NCBI GenBank assembly: GCA_947561585.1
Contig: CANNZV010001456.1
Coordinates: forward strand, 186,001 to 250,000
Origin: Caprella mutica
Taxonomy: Eukaryota; Arthropoda; Malacostraca; Amphipoda; Caprellidae
Reading direction: 5' to 3'
Length of the DNA stretch: 64,000 nt
Shown here: positions 12,377 to 24,297 of the stretch, piece after piece
Numbering within the stretch: the stretch's first letter is position 1
How the letters are laid out: each line of letters starts with the position of its first letter
The notes under the pieces: generated by a model
Told to the model about the DNA's origin: nothing
Database searches by the model: none
What the model saw: the letters and a program-made list of their open reading frames with translations, nothing else
Translations under genes and position numbers: made by a program

Positions 12377-13620
12377 GACTGCTTGGAACTTGAGAGGAAA
12401 TTTCTTAATATAAGTAAAAATGAGATTCTTTTGAAATTAAAACAGGAAAGTCAGATTATTAAATTAAGTTGAAAAAGAGGAATTATCATCAAACTAACTG
12501 AAATTAAATGATGATTTTATAACATTTTATCACTAATTTCAAAATGAGCAATATCTCAAAAATGTATTTTCGAGTTAACCATGTATACATAATGATCTTT
12601 AAATGCTGATTTTTTGGAAATAGTTCAATAATTACAGCTTAAAATAGTCTAGTTAATGACATAGTTTAGCAAGATGTCATAATTTCAAAAAAATATAAAA
12701 GAAATGATATTCGATTTAGTAGATATTCAATTTCTATTTCTGCTATTCACAATATTGAGTTAGTTATAAGATGCCTATTCTGAAAAATAGCTATTTTCAA
12801 GGTAAGAATGAGCAAAATAACAAATATGCTTGAGCACAATGAATATAAAATGAGTGAGAATTAATTCTAGTCATCCAAATCAAACCCTATCAATCAATTA
12901 AAAAAAATCATAACCCAAATTTTCTCGGATTCCCCGACTAACTAATTTTAGTCATGGGATTCATTTTACTCGGGTTTCCTGGGAGCGTTAGGGCCCATAA
13001 GCTCTAAGGTGCTTACCCTGGGATGAAAAAGAATAAATGATAACCAATGTAAAGAAAAAGCGCCATCTCCTATCAGCAAAGAATCAATTGACTGTCTTAT
13101 AATTTGAATGGAGATATCTTTTTTAAATAATTTACAGAAAAAAATGATGTTCATACTTTAGGTTTTCATAATCAAAATAAAATACAAAAGAATTTGTCGA
13201 ACGGGAAATTGTCCTACTAAATAAAACATTTTATTTGTTTAAGAAATAATACAAAAGTTCAATCATCTTTTTAGTACTTCCATAAAATAAGGGAAATTAA
13301 CAATGAGTTGTAAAAATAGCCTTTAATAATAAATAACTGTATAAAATTAATAACATTTTAGCCATAACACATCACATCAATTCTTCAAAATATAGCAACC
13401 TACATAAAATATAATCGTATTTATATCATCAAGATTTACAAAGTTCTACCATAAAAAAAGACAATTTACAAAAAAACAAATTTAATTCCTACAATGAAAG
13501 CAAAGGCTACACTGCTGAAGTCAAAAGATACAAAGGACTTCAGAGGAGCAGTCAGAAAAAAAGTGATGAAGCGAATGAAATATTAAAACACTCAAGAATT
13601 AAAAATTACATTTCTCAAAG
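12377..13620. other. intergenic DNA between DCAKD and the 3' arrays of DET1
   Basis: AT-rich sequence containing the DCAKD promoter side. The frame at 12966-13154 (minus) has no recognisable relatives. I see no conserved coding exon or RNA gene here. Confidence 0.5.
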
Positions 13621-13920
13621 AAATGCACGTTCTAACTTGTCTCAGCACGTTCAGACTCGTCTCAACACGTTCAGACTCGTCTCAACACGTTCAGACTCGT
13701 CTCAACACGTTCAGACTCGTCTCAACACGTTCAAACTCGTCTCAACACGTTCAAACTCGTCTCAACACGTTCAAACTCGTCTCAACACGTTCAAACTCGT
13801 CTCAACACGTTCAAACTCGTCTCAACACGTTCAAACTCGTCTCAACACGTTCAAACTCGTCCCAACACGTTCAAACTCGTCTCAACACGTTCAAACTCTT
13901 CTCAACACGTTCAAACATAT
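13621..13920. repeat. 20-bp tandem array, 14 full copies
   Basis: Unit CTCAACACGTTCAAACTCGT repeats every 20 bp from 13641 to 13920, preceded by one decayed copy. The first four copies have TTCAGACTCGT, later ones TTCAAACTCGT, so one variant spread directionally. The overlapping open frames of about 100 codons exist only because the unit lacks stops in two frames. The reverse complement of the unit aligns with the 20-bp unit at 41501-42990 (13 of 20 identical by eye). Confidence 0.95.
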
Positions 13921-14051
13921 TTATCTTCAATAACGATATTCACATTTGATTCCAAATGAAGATAATAATTCTGAAAGAGCTGCTACGGTTACCCACACCT
14001 CCTCATTACTGAACATTCTAACAAGAACCTAAAATTGTCTAAATTGTCCCA

Positions 14052-14460
14052 AGTGGATTTTATGTATGTAGAATTTTAGTGTGAATTTTGACTCGCTATG
14101 TGGATTTTCAGTTGACTTAAGTGATTTTTAGTGCAACTGAGTTGATTTTTAGTGCAACTGAGTGGATTTATAGTGCAACTGAGTCGATTATAAGTGCAAC
14201 TGAGTCGATTTTAAGTGCAACTGAGTCGATTTTAAGTGCAACTGAGTCGATTTTAAGTGCAACTGAGTCGATTTTAAGTGCAACTGAGTCGATTTTAAGT
14301 GCAACTGAGTGAATTTTAAGTGCAACCGAGTGGATTTAAAGTACAACTGAGTGAATTTTAAGTATAAATATGAATTTTTAGTAGGACTATGAGGATTATT
14401 AGTAGAAATGTGGATATTTAGTGGGAATATGTGGATATTTAGTGGGAATATGTGGATTTG
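14052..14460. repeat. 21-bp tandem array next to the DET1 stop codon
   Basis: The core unit GATTTTAAGTGCAACTGAGTC repeats every 21 bp between about 14120 and 14350. Copies become progressively degenerate on both sides, giving perhaps 15-19 in all. The array ends about 30 bp beyond the DET1 stop codon and so probably lies in the DET1 3' UTR or just after it. Confidence 0.85.
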
Positions 14461-14491
14461 TAATATAACTTTTTTGAGATTAGTAGCTTTA

Positions 14492-17400
14492 CTAGGTAGG
14501 AGTGTGCATGAGGTGGAAGTTGACTATGTAAGTCTCAAAGTTCTTCTGTATAGATATGGCGAAGGGGTCGGTAGGGTGGAAGGTGAACGCTACCAGTCGT
14601 CTGTTGTTCATAGCACTGTTCAGAACATTATTCGGCTGTTGGGGATAACTGGCGTCGAGACTGAACTTGTAGAGACCAGAGTCTCTTTCGAAGAATCTGC
14701 GAAAAGATTAGATTTTAGAATATAAATAGGAAGGATAGCAAATTTTTTCTAATATTAACAGCAACATGAGAAGCCAATTCCTTTCAACCTTTAATGTTCG
14801 CCCACTGATCTTACAGAATAGAAAATTAATAATAATAACTAACCCTTTAGCGGGCAAGTATCTCGTAGCTACGGGATACATCATTATTTTCATTTCATTA
14901 TTTTGCACACATGTTTAGCTACAATTATACTGTATTATTACACACAATATCTTTCGTTGTCTTTCAAATAATCTATATAAAATACTATAAAAATATGAAT
15001 TTAAAAAAAAACAAAGGTTTCGTTTGAAATAAAATATGAAAGAAATACACAAGCATAATTTTTTTCAAAAAGTGTTAAAAAATTACATAGCTACAAAAAT
15101 TTCAGACAAATCTGATGAGATTATCGTTGAGTGCCATCTAAAGGGTTAACAATAACAATTATTAATAATAATTGAAATAATTAATAATCTTAATTAGTAA
15201 TTTTACCGAATGGGATGGTCTGCTGCAGGTTTAGGTCTCTCCATCTGGGAGACGAATTTGTCCTGGTAGCTGAAAAGCCCCAAGTCGAGGTAAGGAGAAG
15301 GCGAAAAGGCCTGACAGGCAACAGGTAACTGTGCTAGTATTCTCTTGCAGGCCTCCGCCATTCCGCCTCCTTTGGACGTCTTCAGGGTAGATTTGTGGTG
15401 CAGGAAATTAGCCCTGAAAAAAATATAGAGCCTTTAAAAAATAAAATTAGAAACCTACAAAAATCAACATTTAAAATGATAAATAATTCATGACCAATAT
15501 AGCTAAATACTTTAAAAAATAATGTTCTTTAGAGACTGTAAATATGTCACAGGATATTCATATTAATTTCATAAGATTTTAATATTTTAAATTTAAAACA
15601 ACTTTAAATTTAAAAATAATTTACAATCAAATGATACTCATGTGTTTAACCGATGTTTAAGGAAAATAAAAAACAAGAGACTTCAGAAAGGAAGAAACTG
15701 TAAAATTACGCAACCTTACCTTGCATGCACATTATTTGCTGGAGAGCAGAAGTAGTTAGGTTCGCAGGGTAGTCTCGGATTGCGGAAATAATCCGTGTAC
15801 TGTTCAAGGAGGAGTGTAAGTTCTTGCGAATGTGTATCATAGACATTAATTATTTGTCCTGCCTTGAAATCATAGACAACAAAGTAGGAGGGCTGGCTAG
15901 CAGGCTCAGAAGAGCGCAGTGTCACCACTTCTTCAGAGGCGTATTTAATTAGCAGTGTACTTTCAGAGAGGAGTTGCATCTTCAACATGCGTAGTTGTAC
16001 ATACGTTTCAAAGCACATGTAGAACTGTCTCAGCGCAGTCATGTCTCCTGTCTCCTTTCTTTTATTGTCTGCTTGGCGGAATAAGTGCACAAGCAGTCTG
16101 CAAATGTTTAGAAAATAAATTAATAATAAATAATTGTTAATAAAAAATTCATTCCATCCATAGCTACCAAAAGTAATTGCTTGTATTTTGGAACAAGACT
16201 ATCAAAAAATAACATAGTTTAAACTTAATCATTTAAATTTACCTAATCTCCAAAACAAAACGCTAATGTATGTTACATAAAATGAAGTTATTCATTTCTA
16301 ATTTAAATAGTAGGTGCAGGACTGTACAGGTAGCTACTATTTGTTCTTTTTTTTATAAAGGCCCCTGTCAGAAGAAGCAATTTCTTCAGGCATTTTTTAT
16401 TGGTATTGTTACCCGTTACATCAGGCATATTTTTTAGTTATCGGTATCAGAGTAGCCATCTGTGACTTTCAAGTATTGGCAATTACCAAGTATCAATAGT
16501 ACTAATGATATCGATACAACATTAGTAAGAAGTAGTCATATACACTCACTTTTGTTTTAGTGAATAAATGGTACTGCTTCCTTCATTGTGGTCATGAGAC
16601 TGAAGTAGGCGATCTAGGTCAGGTCTGACATTATCCAAATCAGGATTGAGGTTGAAAACAGGGTATGGCCGATTGCTCTGTACATTGGGGATGTTATCCG
16701 ATGTTCTGGAGTGGACGGTGATTGGTGTGGGGGGAATGGTAGTCGCAAGACCTCTGGGTGGAGGTTTTGATCTGTTGGGGAGAAGGAATAAAATTGAAGG
16801 CACAAATTCAATTGTAATTCAGTAAATAGTTTCATACCAACTAGCTAAATATCTAACCAATTAGTCTAAAAATTACCTTAATCTTTTAGAAGTCTCCGTG
16901 TTAGATGAAACTTGAGGACAGTTGTGAGCAACACAAGATTTCAAGAAAAAGTCATCATCTACGAAGCACACACGGCCAATTTCCTGCATCTTCACAAACT
17001 TGCCGTCATTGATGTGGTAAACATGCAGCGTCTGATGCTGCACAGACAGAATAACGAGAGTGTTGTTATAGAGGCTCATGCCTTGATTGTGACCGTGGAA
17101 GACCTTGTCGTGTTTCATTGTTATTTGGCTAGTGCAAACACCAGTGCTTAGTTTGACCATGTGGAAGGTGTAGTCGTCCAAAGGAGAGCGCGGATTGGGG
17201 GTAACACTCTCGTTGTTTCTGTTTGTGTCCAAGAGAGGTCTGCTAGAGGCCAGATCTCGTGGCCTGGAGGAGCACACGATAATGTACCTGAATAATAAAT
17301 TTGGTGAGTAGCTAATTGATGTTAAAATTATGAATGTACCAAATGAAATTTGTTGATCAACATCAGTTAAATTCATAGAAAGAATATAAACTAAACATGT

Positions 17401-20352
17401 CTATAGACTAACAGACTAGTGAAGAAGAGCTAGGTAGGGTAAGTTCTTGTTTATTGGTCCCTTTCACATTTTTAGACATGTAAGAAAACAAATATAATAC
17501 TTATTATTTAACTTGAACTTACCCTACCTAGTTATCTATCAAATAAAAAAAAAAAGATTCATATGCATTACTTAGATTCCTTAGATTTCTTTTATCAAAT
17601 CCATGAGAGTGTACCAAAATTACCAACTTGTCTTGTTAACTCAACAAGAAAATCTTATAATACCAAATCATGCAAGTTTTCAACAAGAAAGGTTTAAAAG
17701 TTTAAATGATGACGTACTCTCCATCACTGGTGAAAATACTGCACTCCCTGTTAAGCTGCTCTTGGTTCTCACAAACCTCGACTGAGGATCTGAGTTTCAA
17801 GAGCCGACTGAATATATTGTTAAGAACATGTCGGACAATTGGGTCCTTGCCTTTGAGGACTGTGTCTCCCTGGAAGTGTAGAAAGAGAAACTTAAACATT
17901 TTGGTGAAGTGATAGCTAGTGGGTAACTTAACTTTATTAACCCCTTTACAACCGTACGTGACGAATTCGTCACATAAAATAAAAAGGACTTTGCTGTGAT
18001 AAATTGAATGTGTGGAGCATAGTGATGCGCGACACATGGAAAAAAACAAAATGAATAAAATTTCAAAACTAATTAAAGTTAGTTCATATATTAATTATTT
18101 ATTGGTTCAAAGTTTATAAAATTTCAACTTTTGAAAATTAATTCAGGTCGTAAAGGGTTAACGAATCAAAATTGTGATGAGCAAAAAATAAAATGTTGTG
18201 AAAACATGAAAGTAGTTTAATCCTTTATGCCATAAGGCGACATAAAAGTAATAAATTTTGAGCATTTTTTGAGATATTTTCCTTAAACTGGAAAACTTGA
18301 TTGTGTACTCTTACATAGGAAGCCCAATTCTGATTTTTGAAAAAATATATTATTAGGTATATGATATATCGTGTTTTCTTATATGACGGAAGATGTGAAA
18401 CTGGCGGATAACTCTTAAGATACTCACCAAGGGAATAGGACAGTAATACAGAATAGAATTGGCACCAGCAGCTCCGAGATAATCATAAATTTCTACACTT
18501 GTTTGGGTAGACGAGAAAGCAATTAGGTACCTAATGGAAGGAGAAGAAAGAAGTGGAAATTAATTTATTATGAATAAGTGATTAGAGAAAGTTATGAATT
18601 ATTGGTTGGTTCCACATTTATGATCATGTAAGAAAGAGCTATAAGTATATAATTGTTATTTCATCTTTATTTTTTATTTGTTTTTCTCATATGACTGAAA
18701 ATGTAGAACCGACCCAGTCTGCAGAATATGCGAGATATTTGGGATATTCTCTCCGAACAATTTTGAATTAATTCCTATATTTACATTAATTTTGCTACGA
18801 ACACTTCTGAATTAATTCCTATATTTACATTAATTTTGCTACGAACAGATTAAGAGATCTCTACGAACACTTAACCAGTTTCTGCAGACTGGGAACCGAC
18901 CAATAATTTGTAAATTAGGTATCACCGTATCGGCGGTGTATCCTATTAAATAATTACGAATCAAAATAATGAAATTCAATAAAATCTTAGTAGCTATTTA
19001 CATTTATCTTTACTTTACTTCCAGTCTGCAGAATATGGGATATTCTCTCCGAACAATTTTGAATTAATTCCTATAGTACATTAATTTACATTAATTTTGC
19101 AACAAACATTCTGAATTAATCCCTATATTTACATTAATTTTGCTACGAATTACCAACAGAATAAGAGATCTCTACCAACACCCGTCTGTATTTGGTGCAC
19201 AAAATTCGACTGACTTTCTCAAAAAGCTGAAAAAAATCCACTAACAATTTCCAATAATTTTGCTGATCCACCAACATTGTATAATGATTTTCCCAATTTA
19301 TCCACCAAAAATTAATAATAACATATGAATAAATAGCTGAAAATCCACCAACTTTGCTTGAATATTATTTTCAAAGAGAAAAATTACACAGACATCCATG
19401 TTTCGAAGTATCAAGTATGGACTGTGGACAAAGTCGTCAGACTGCCAGTATATTGGCGACTTTTGAGGGGTGAAATAAGTCGAAAAACATGTAGCCTATA
19501 TGTAAATCACTCTTAAAAAATAAAATAGTCTCCATCATCATGAAATGCACATGCATGATGCATCAGACATTCTGACATCATTATCATACATGAAAAATGT
19601 CAAATGAGGATATTTTCAAGTGTAAAATTACTAAAATCTTCATCAGAAAGTCAAATTTCTTCTTTAAAGTACCTAGCTGAAATGTGGTGACCCGGATCCA
19701 TTTTCTCACTAAACTGGCAAATTTCCTGCCACACTTTGAAACATGAACAAACATGTCGGTGGAATTTAGTATTTACCATGAAATACAGACTGGTAATGAG
19801 TAATGACTAACGAACACTTTACAAGCAGTAACAAGCTTCTGCAGAGTCCAGACTGGTTTTACTTATCAGTTATCTCTAGACTTTAACAGACTTTGGTCCA
19901 TTATCTTTACTTTCCAATTAATGTAAACATAGGAATTATATAATTAAAAATTGTTCATAGAGAATATCCCAAATAGGTATCTCTCATATTCTGCAGACTG
20001 GTCTAAAATGAAAATTAGAGTAAAATGGTAACTTTGAAGAGGCCAGAGGGGAAATAAGAAGATGTAGGTAGTAGGTACTAACTATAATATTAATTCAATT
20101 AACTCACTTTCCACAGGGACTAAATTTTCTGAGGAAACAAGGAGGTTTTTTAACATCACAAACTGTGAAATTAGGAGTGATGCATTGGTAAAACTTTCTA
20201 TAGCTCAAATTATTTATTTTCATAGAGCGATTTATTAATTTATGTACAATATTTTGATTCTCTATTTTCCTTTTTTTCAGCCATGTTACTTGTTCGTTGT
20301 TAATGGCACAATCTAGACGCTTTTTCTGAAATTTCTTGGGGTCAGCCTTCAT
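14492..20352 (-). CDS. DET1: DET1 homologue (de-etiolated-1)
   Basis: Eight coding exons on the minus strand: 20352-20108, 18530-18428, 17869-17718, 17287-16877, 16771-16550, 16097-15720, 15413-15207, 14696-14492. Phases agree throughout, giving 640 residues, longer than the roughly 550 of vertebrate DET1. Family hallmarks appear in order: [20 protein letters not shown] then [120 protein letters not shown]; and the C-terminal [14 protein letters not shown]...VNFHLMH. Family role: DET1 joins DDB1, DDA1 and COP1 in a CUL4 ubiquitin ligase. The fly relative is abnormal oocyte. The large first intron holds nested transposons; two other introns hold TTAA-flanked MITEs. Confidence 0.95.
14843..15145. 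mobile_element. piggyBac-like MITE in the last DET1 intron
   Basis: Ends CCCTTTAGCGGGCA and TGCCATCTAAAGGG. The right flank is TTAA (15146-15149); the left flank is CTAA, a one-base decay of the target site. The ends resemble those of the element at 50091-50318. Confidence 0.7.
17941..18157. mobile_element. piggyBac-like MITE in a DET1 intron
   Basis: 217 bp with ends CCCCTTTACAACCG and CAGGTCGTAAAGGG, flanked by TTAA at 17937-17940 and 18158-18161. Same family as 4924-5061 in inverted orientation. It starts about 70 bp upstream (in transcript sense) of the exon ending at 17869, close to the branch-point region. Confidence 0.85.
18714..18892. mobile_element. hAT-like MITE, CCAGTCTGCAGAA family, perfect target duplication
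   Basis: 179 bp with ends CCAGTCTGCAGAAT and TTTCTGCAGACTGG. The exact 8-bp duplication GAACCGAC lies at 18706-18713 and 18893-18900. Internal blocks (AATTAATTCCTATATTTACA) recur in the copies at 19021, 31612, 47160 and 49115. Confidence 0.9.
19181..19793. mobile_element. middle element of the nest, CCAGTCTGTATTT family
   Basis: Begins CCCGTCTGTATTTGGTGCAC and ends ACCATGAAATACAGACTGG. It interrupts the 19021-19856 element and is itself interrupted by 19396-19746. I found no clean 8-bp duplication; the right side includes an extra short segment before the outer element resumes. Confidence 0.65.
19396..19746. mobile_element. innermost element of the nest, CCATG family
   Basis: Begins CCATGTTTCGAAGTATC and ends CACACTTTGAAACATGA. 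Flanks ACAGACAT (19388-19395) and ACAAACAT (19747-19754) match at 7 of 8 bases. The body is close to 129-409, including the GCCAGTATATTGGCGACTTT block. Confidence 0.75.
19890..20001. mobile_element. partial CCAGTCTGCAGAA-family copy, reversed
   Basis: The right end reads CATATTCTGCAGACTGG and the body contains the reverse of the AATTAATTCCTATGTTTACA block. The left end is not recognisable. It lies about 100 bp from the DET1 exon 1 donor. Confidence 0.55.
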
Positions 20353-21735
20353 CTTGCAGGATAAAAATACCGAATTGTTGCCGACGAATAACTATGAAAT
20401 ATATCAGTTATTCAGGGAAAAGTTTTCTATAAAGTCTTCTAATAGAAAATAGGAATGGGGTGACGCCGTTAATATGTAGGGTTAATTTGATATACAAATA
20501 TATGAATAATATGATATATGTCATTCATATTCATATTCCTTATTGATAATATTAGTGAATATTAAATTCAATTTAAATCCTAATTTATAATATTTTATAT
20601 GTTAAATTGTTTTTACCGCGGATATATTACCAAAGTTAAAAATCGAAACTTTATCTATATTTACTGGGATATCGATAATTTACTCCAATTCATCGTTATA
20701 AACGTCAATGCTAATTTAATAATATTTGAGCAGACTACTTATTATTTATTATTCATGCATAGTCAGAAATTCGAAACCCCTATTCATTTCACAAAAAGTA
20801 ATCTCCTTACCCTCTTTATGAAATGCTGTTCAATATACAACTCAAGAAGAGGACTAAAATACCACATTCGGGCGCCCGCCGACAACAGTAGGCAGGCAGA
20901 CATAACAAATAATTTATTTATTTAGTAGAACAAATATTTCTCGGGAAAATTTAATCGTTCTGATATTTTGTAGTATGCTAATTTAGATACTTATTTAGAA
21001 CCCTTGCTATATGTAAGTAACTAAGTATCAAAATATTCATAATGAAAATAATATAGTATACGGGACTCCGCACTTATTACTTACAATTTTACAAATAATA
21101 ATAATGATAATAATAGCAAATGATCAATAATTGTAATATAAGAGTATTTTGAAGCACACTAACATAAATAATTCTGTTTTTTGTTTTTAATTGATCCTTT
21201 AAAGTAACACGAGTTTTTTGATCAATTTTATGTGATCGAGACTGACTAGATCTTGACACCAAAATTATGGAATACTGTCTGTAGATGTCCATATTTGCCA
21301 CACTACCTGAAAACGCACACCACTACTAACTAGAACGGGCGAGAGTAGTAAATTAAAGTAAATTAAATTGATGAATCTCTCAATAAAATTAAAATACCAG
21401 TTTTGTTCAAGTTTTCTTTAAGTAACTAAACTAACTCAAGCGTAATTACCAATTCATTACCAAGTTATTATTTATAGCTTTAACTATCATATTTTGATGG
21501 AATCGATCAATTAAAATGCATAAATAATTGATTACCTTACTCCATCGCTGTAGATCCTGCCCTGCTTTGCACACACTGATTGTCGCGCATTATCGCGACA
21601 ATGCATCGCATTATCGAGATCGTGCAAATTGGCAAATGGTGCGGAACATATACACTAGATAGAAAGATAATTTGAAGATTATCCATAAATAACATATGTA
21701 TTTTGTGATATTAAAAACAATGGGGTTGAAGGATC
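20353..21735. other. DET1 upstream region, source of a local duplication
   Basis: No coding gene is seen. A degenerate second copy of this region and of the end of DET1 exon 1 is found at 27290-28350. The part at about 21095-21330 has a third copy at 24830-25085. At 21583-21604 a short hairpin reads TTGTCGCG, six bases, CGCGACAA. The DET1 promoter should lie here, but I cannot place a start site. Confidence 0.55.
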
Positions 21736-23800
21736 TTTCCCATTTGACGACCCCCACAAAATTTAATTCAAATTATTTTTTTATACGTATTTTGTCCATA
21801 GAATCCGAAAATCAAAACCGTTTTTTGTAGAACTAATAGTTTTTGGGACAGGAGGGTTTAAAGTTATTTATTTCCTATGTATTACTGAAGGATTGGGAAC
21901 TTTGAAAAAACTCGTGTTTTCACGCTTTTTTTTTACTAATTTTGGTCAAAGATAGCCTTAATGTAGTTTGTTGTATCCGCTAGTTTGTTGTACTGCACAG
22001 TTCATGATTGTTTAATGACCTGGCAGAGGGGTATGGGGGAGCGGCACGCCCTTCTTTACACATATATCAGCATTGAAGTAATAAATTGAAAATATGATGG
22101 AAACTGGAATATATATTATTCGATATAGGGGAGAACCGGGAGCATTCGGACAGAGAAATAATAGGATAATAGGATAATAGTTTTATTGGAAACAAAATGG
22201 TTCGGACAACTCGTTTAAACATGTTTATAATTGTTGGAACTATCTCTTATTGCAACTGAATGTGTGCGAGGTGTTACCCGTCAGCTATTTGAAAGATTCA
22301 GTGCGGAGATGCAGTGTGTCGCCTTCGAGGGGTAATTTACTGTTTTCTTCAATATTGATGTAATTTTTCATGATAATTGGATCGTGTGTGGACTATATGA
22401 ATACGAAACTGATTATCAATCTCAAAAGTATGAATTATATCAATATTTTATGTTACGTTTGGTGTGTTAAAAAAATAATACAAATGAAATTAGAAAAATG
22501 GTGGTGTTTTTAATTTTGAATTGTCATTTGGGATGGTTCGGAGTTTCGGACACTTCTGTGTAGGTTGGTTCGGACGGTGTCCGAACCTTCCCTCTATATC
22601 CGATTCAGTCCAACATTACAATTTATTGAAGTAATTCTTATCAAAAAGGACATTCTGAACTATTTTAATTGGCATAGCATTCGTTTATAAGATTAGTTGC
22701 AACTTTTAATATTAGTGTCTTTATTTGACAGTTTGGCGATCGTATTCATGCTTTTTCATTATACTGTAAAAGGAAAACTGATAGAGTCCGTAATAAAGAA
22801 GGTACTCTAAAAAAACATTTGATGAATTCCAAAAAGGTTTATCTGTCAGAAAAGCTGCTGAAATTGGATGTGTAACAAGATCTACACTTACGGACTACAT
22901 TTTAAACATTATAGATGAAATATTTAAGATGTAATTTACTAATTTTGGTGAATTCCAAGAAAAAGGAAATAGTTATACCCAAAGTAAAAGGATATAGTTA
23001 TATGTTTATAACATTTATTTTTGATATTTAGCTATTAAATATAAGGATAATTTCACAGTGATTACTCATGGGCTATCTATATTTTGTTGGAGAAAATGTT
23101 CAATCATTACAATAAGATTATTATGATGAAATATCAAATACGATGAATTATTACTGTGAATAACAAGTCATAATGGTTTATTTCAATTAAATTAGTAGAT
23201 CCGAATTCAATCCTATCGTTTAATTACCCAAATTTCCAATATTTTAACCATTTTTATGGTGTCCGGATCATCCTCCCAGCTTGTCCGAATTCTCCCTCTA
23301 GGAAGGAGCATTCGGACACTTGGACCTCTCTTACATTTTGTCTTATAACTTTCGAATGAAGGTTTAACCTGTAAAATAGTCTCAATAAAATTGAAGTAAA
23401 AAGATTTATCTACATACAGAAATATTTATATAGTTAAATTCGAATTAGTTTACGAATTATTCATTTTCCCCCATAAGTTTCCGAATGCTCCCGGTTCCCC
23501 CCTATGTATTTCGGGGGCGTGCCGCCCCCCGAGCCCCCTGCAAGGTCATTTATCAATCATGAAGTGTGCAGTACAACAAACTATCGGATACAACGAACTA
23601 CATTAAATGTTTCATGTCAAAAATCTATATTGTTTAAAAATCTATATTGTTTAAAACACGATTTTCCTCAATGTTCTCAATCCTTCAGTAATACATAGGA
23701 AATAAATAACTTTGAATCCACATGTCTCAAAAACTATTAGTTTCTACAAAAAACGGTTTTGATTTTCGGATTCTATGGACGAAAATACTTATATCATAGA
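21736..23800. mobile_element. long foldback element interrupted by a pogo-like insertion
   Basis: Left arm (about 21736-22122) and right arm (about 23505-23800) are inverted copies of each other. Paired examples are TATTTCCTATGTATTACTGA with TCAGTAATACATAGGAAATA, and TTTGTTGTACTGCACA with TGTGCAGTACAACAAA. The same element without the central insertion is at 29467-30105. The left boundary was judged from the related sequence at 28316-28350, which shares the preceding ACAATGGGGTTGAA and then diverges. Confidence 0.75.
22128..23502. mobile_element. pogo/Tigger-like DNA transposon remnant flanked by TA
   Basis: Inverted ends are GGGGAGAACCGGGAGCATTC on the left and GAATGCTCCCGGTTCCCC on the right, with TA at 22126-22127 and 23503-23504. 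Around 22806-22934 one frame reads through GLSVRKAAEIGCVTRSTL, matching the psq-type helix-turn-helix of pogo/CENP-B-like transposases. The frame upstream is interrupted and no catalytic DDE region is visible, so this is a fossil. The GCATTCGGACA motif recurs internally (about 22555-22590, 23275-23330). Confidence 0.65.
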
Positions 23801-24297
23801 CTATGACTCTACGTAGATGATTTGATTATTGCTGCTTCTAATTTTCCTTTGCTTGTTGAAATGAATCGATTCCTTCCTAATAGATTCAAATTTCAATATG
23901 AAGGACTTTAGACAAATTTCATATTTCTTAAGCATAGAGTTTGAAGTTTCTGATAGAGATAGTAAGATTGAAATGAGTCAGGCAAAAATTCACTGAGAAA
24001 ATTTTATCCAAATTTCTCTTGTCTGATTGTAATCCCAAAGCGATACCATGAGACATGAACTTTAATAAGTGTGATATAAGTAACTCAGAAGAATTAAGCA
24101 ACCCTACCTTATATAGATAAATTGTAGGTAATTTATTAAATTTGATGACATGCACTTGACCTGACATATGTCTTGTAGTTACTCAATATCTACTCATGAC
24201 TCATGACTAATCTCTGTTTGTGCAATAAATAATCTTCTCAAATTATAGTCTGAAATTCAACATCATGTTCCAATCAACATCATGTTCATCATAATAG

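Larger units (their letters stand above)
19021..19856. mobile_element. outer hAT-like element of a triple nest in DET1 intron 1
   Basis: Begins CCAGTCTGCAGAATATGG and ends CTTCTGCAGAGTCCAGACTGG-like at 19856. Flanks CTTTACTT (19013-19020) and TTTTACTT (19857-19864) match at 7 of 8 bases. It is the same family as 18714-18892, split by the next element. Confidence 0.75.

Noticed and set aside
13623..13949. Repetitive protein genes of about 100 residues
   Set aside because: Two overlapping frames are open only because a 20-bp unit lacks stops; composition follows the DNA repeat, with no start context or domain.
14121..14312. 63-residue repetitive ORF
   Set aside because: It is the direct translation of the 21-bp array.
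17702..18066. Minus-strand ORFs extending DET1 exon 3 upstream
   Set aside because: The acceptor at 17870-17872 gives phase 0 with exon 2; the extension runs into the TTAA-flanked MITE.
20599..20925. 108-residue ORF upstream of DET1
   Set aside because: AT-rich, low-complexity translation with no recognisable domain, and the duplicated copy near 27.7 kb does not preserve the frame.
21089..21301. Small conserved protein shared with 24935-25180 and 28136-28381
   Set aside because: The similarity is at DNA level; frames diverge after about 25 codons and one copy has indels.
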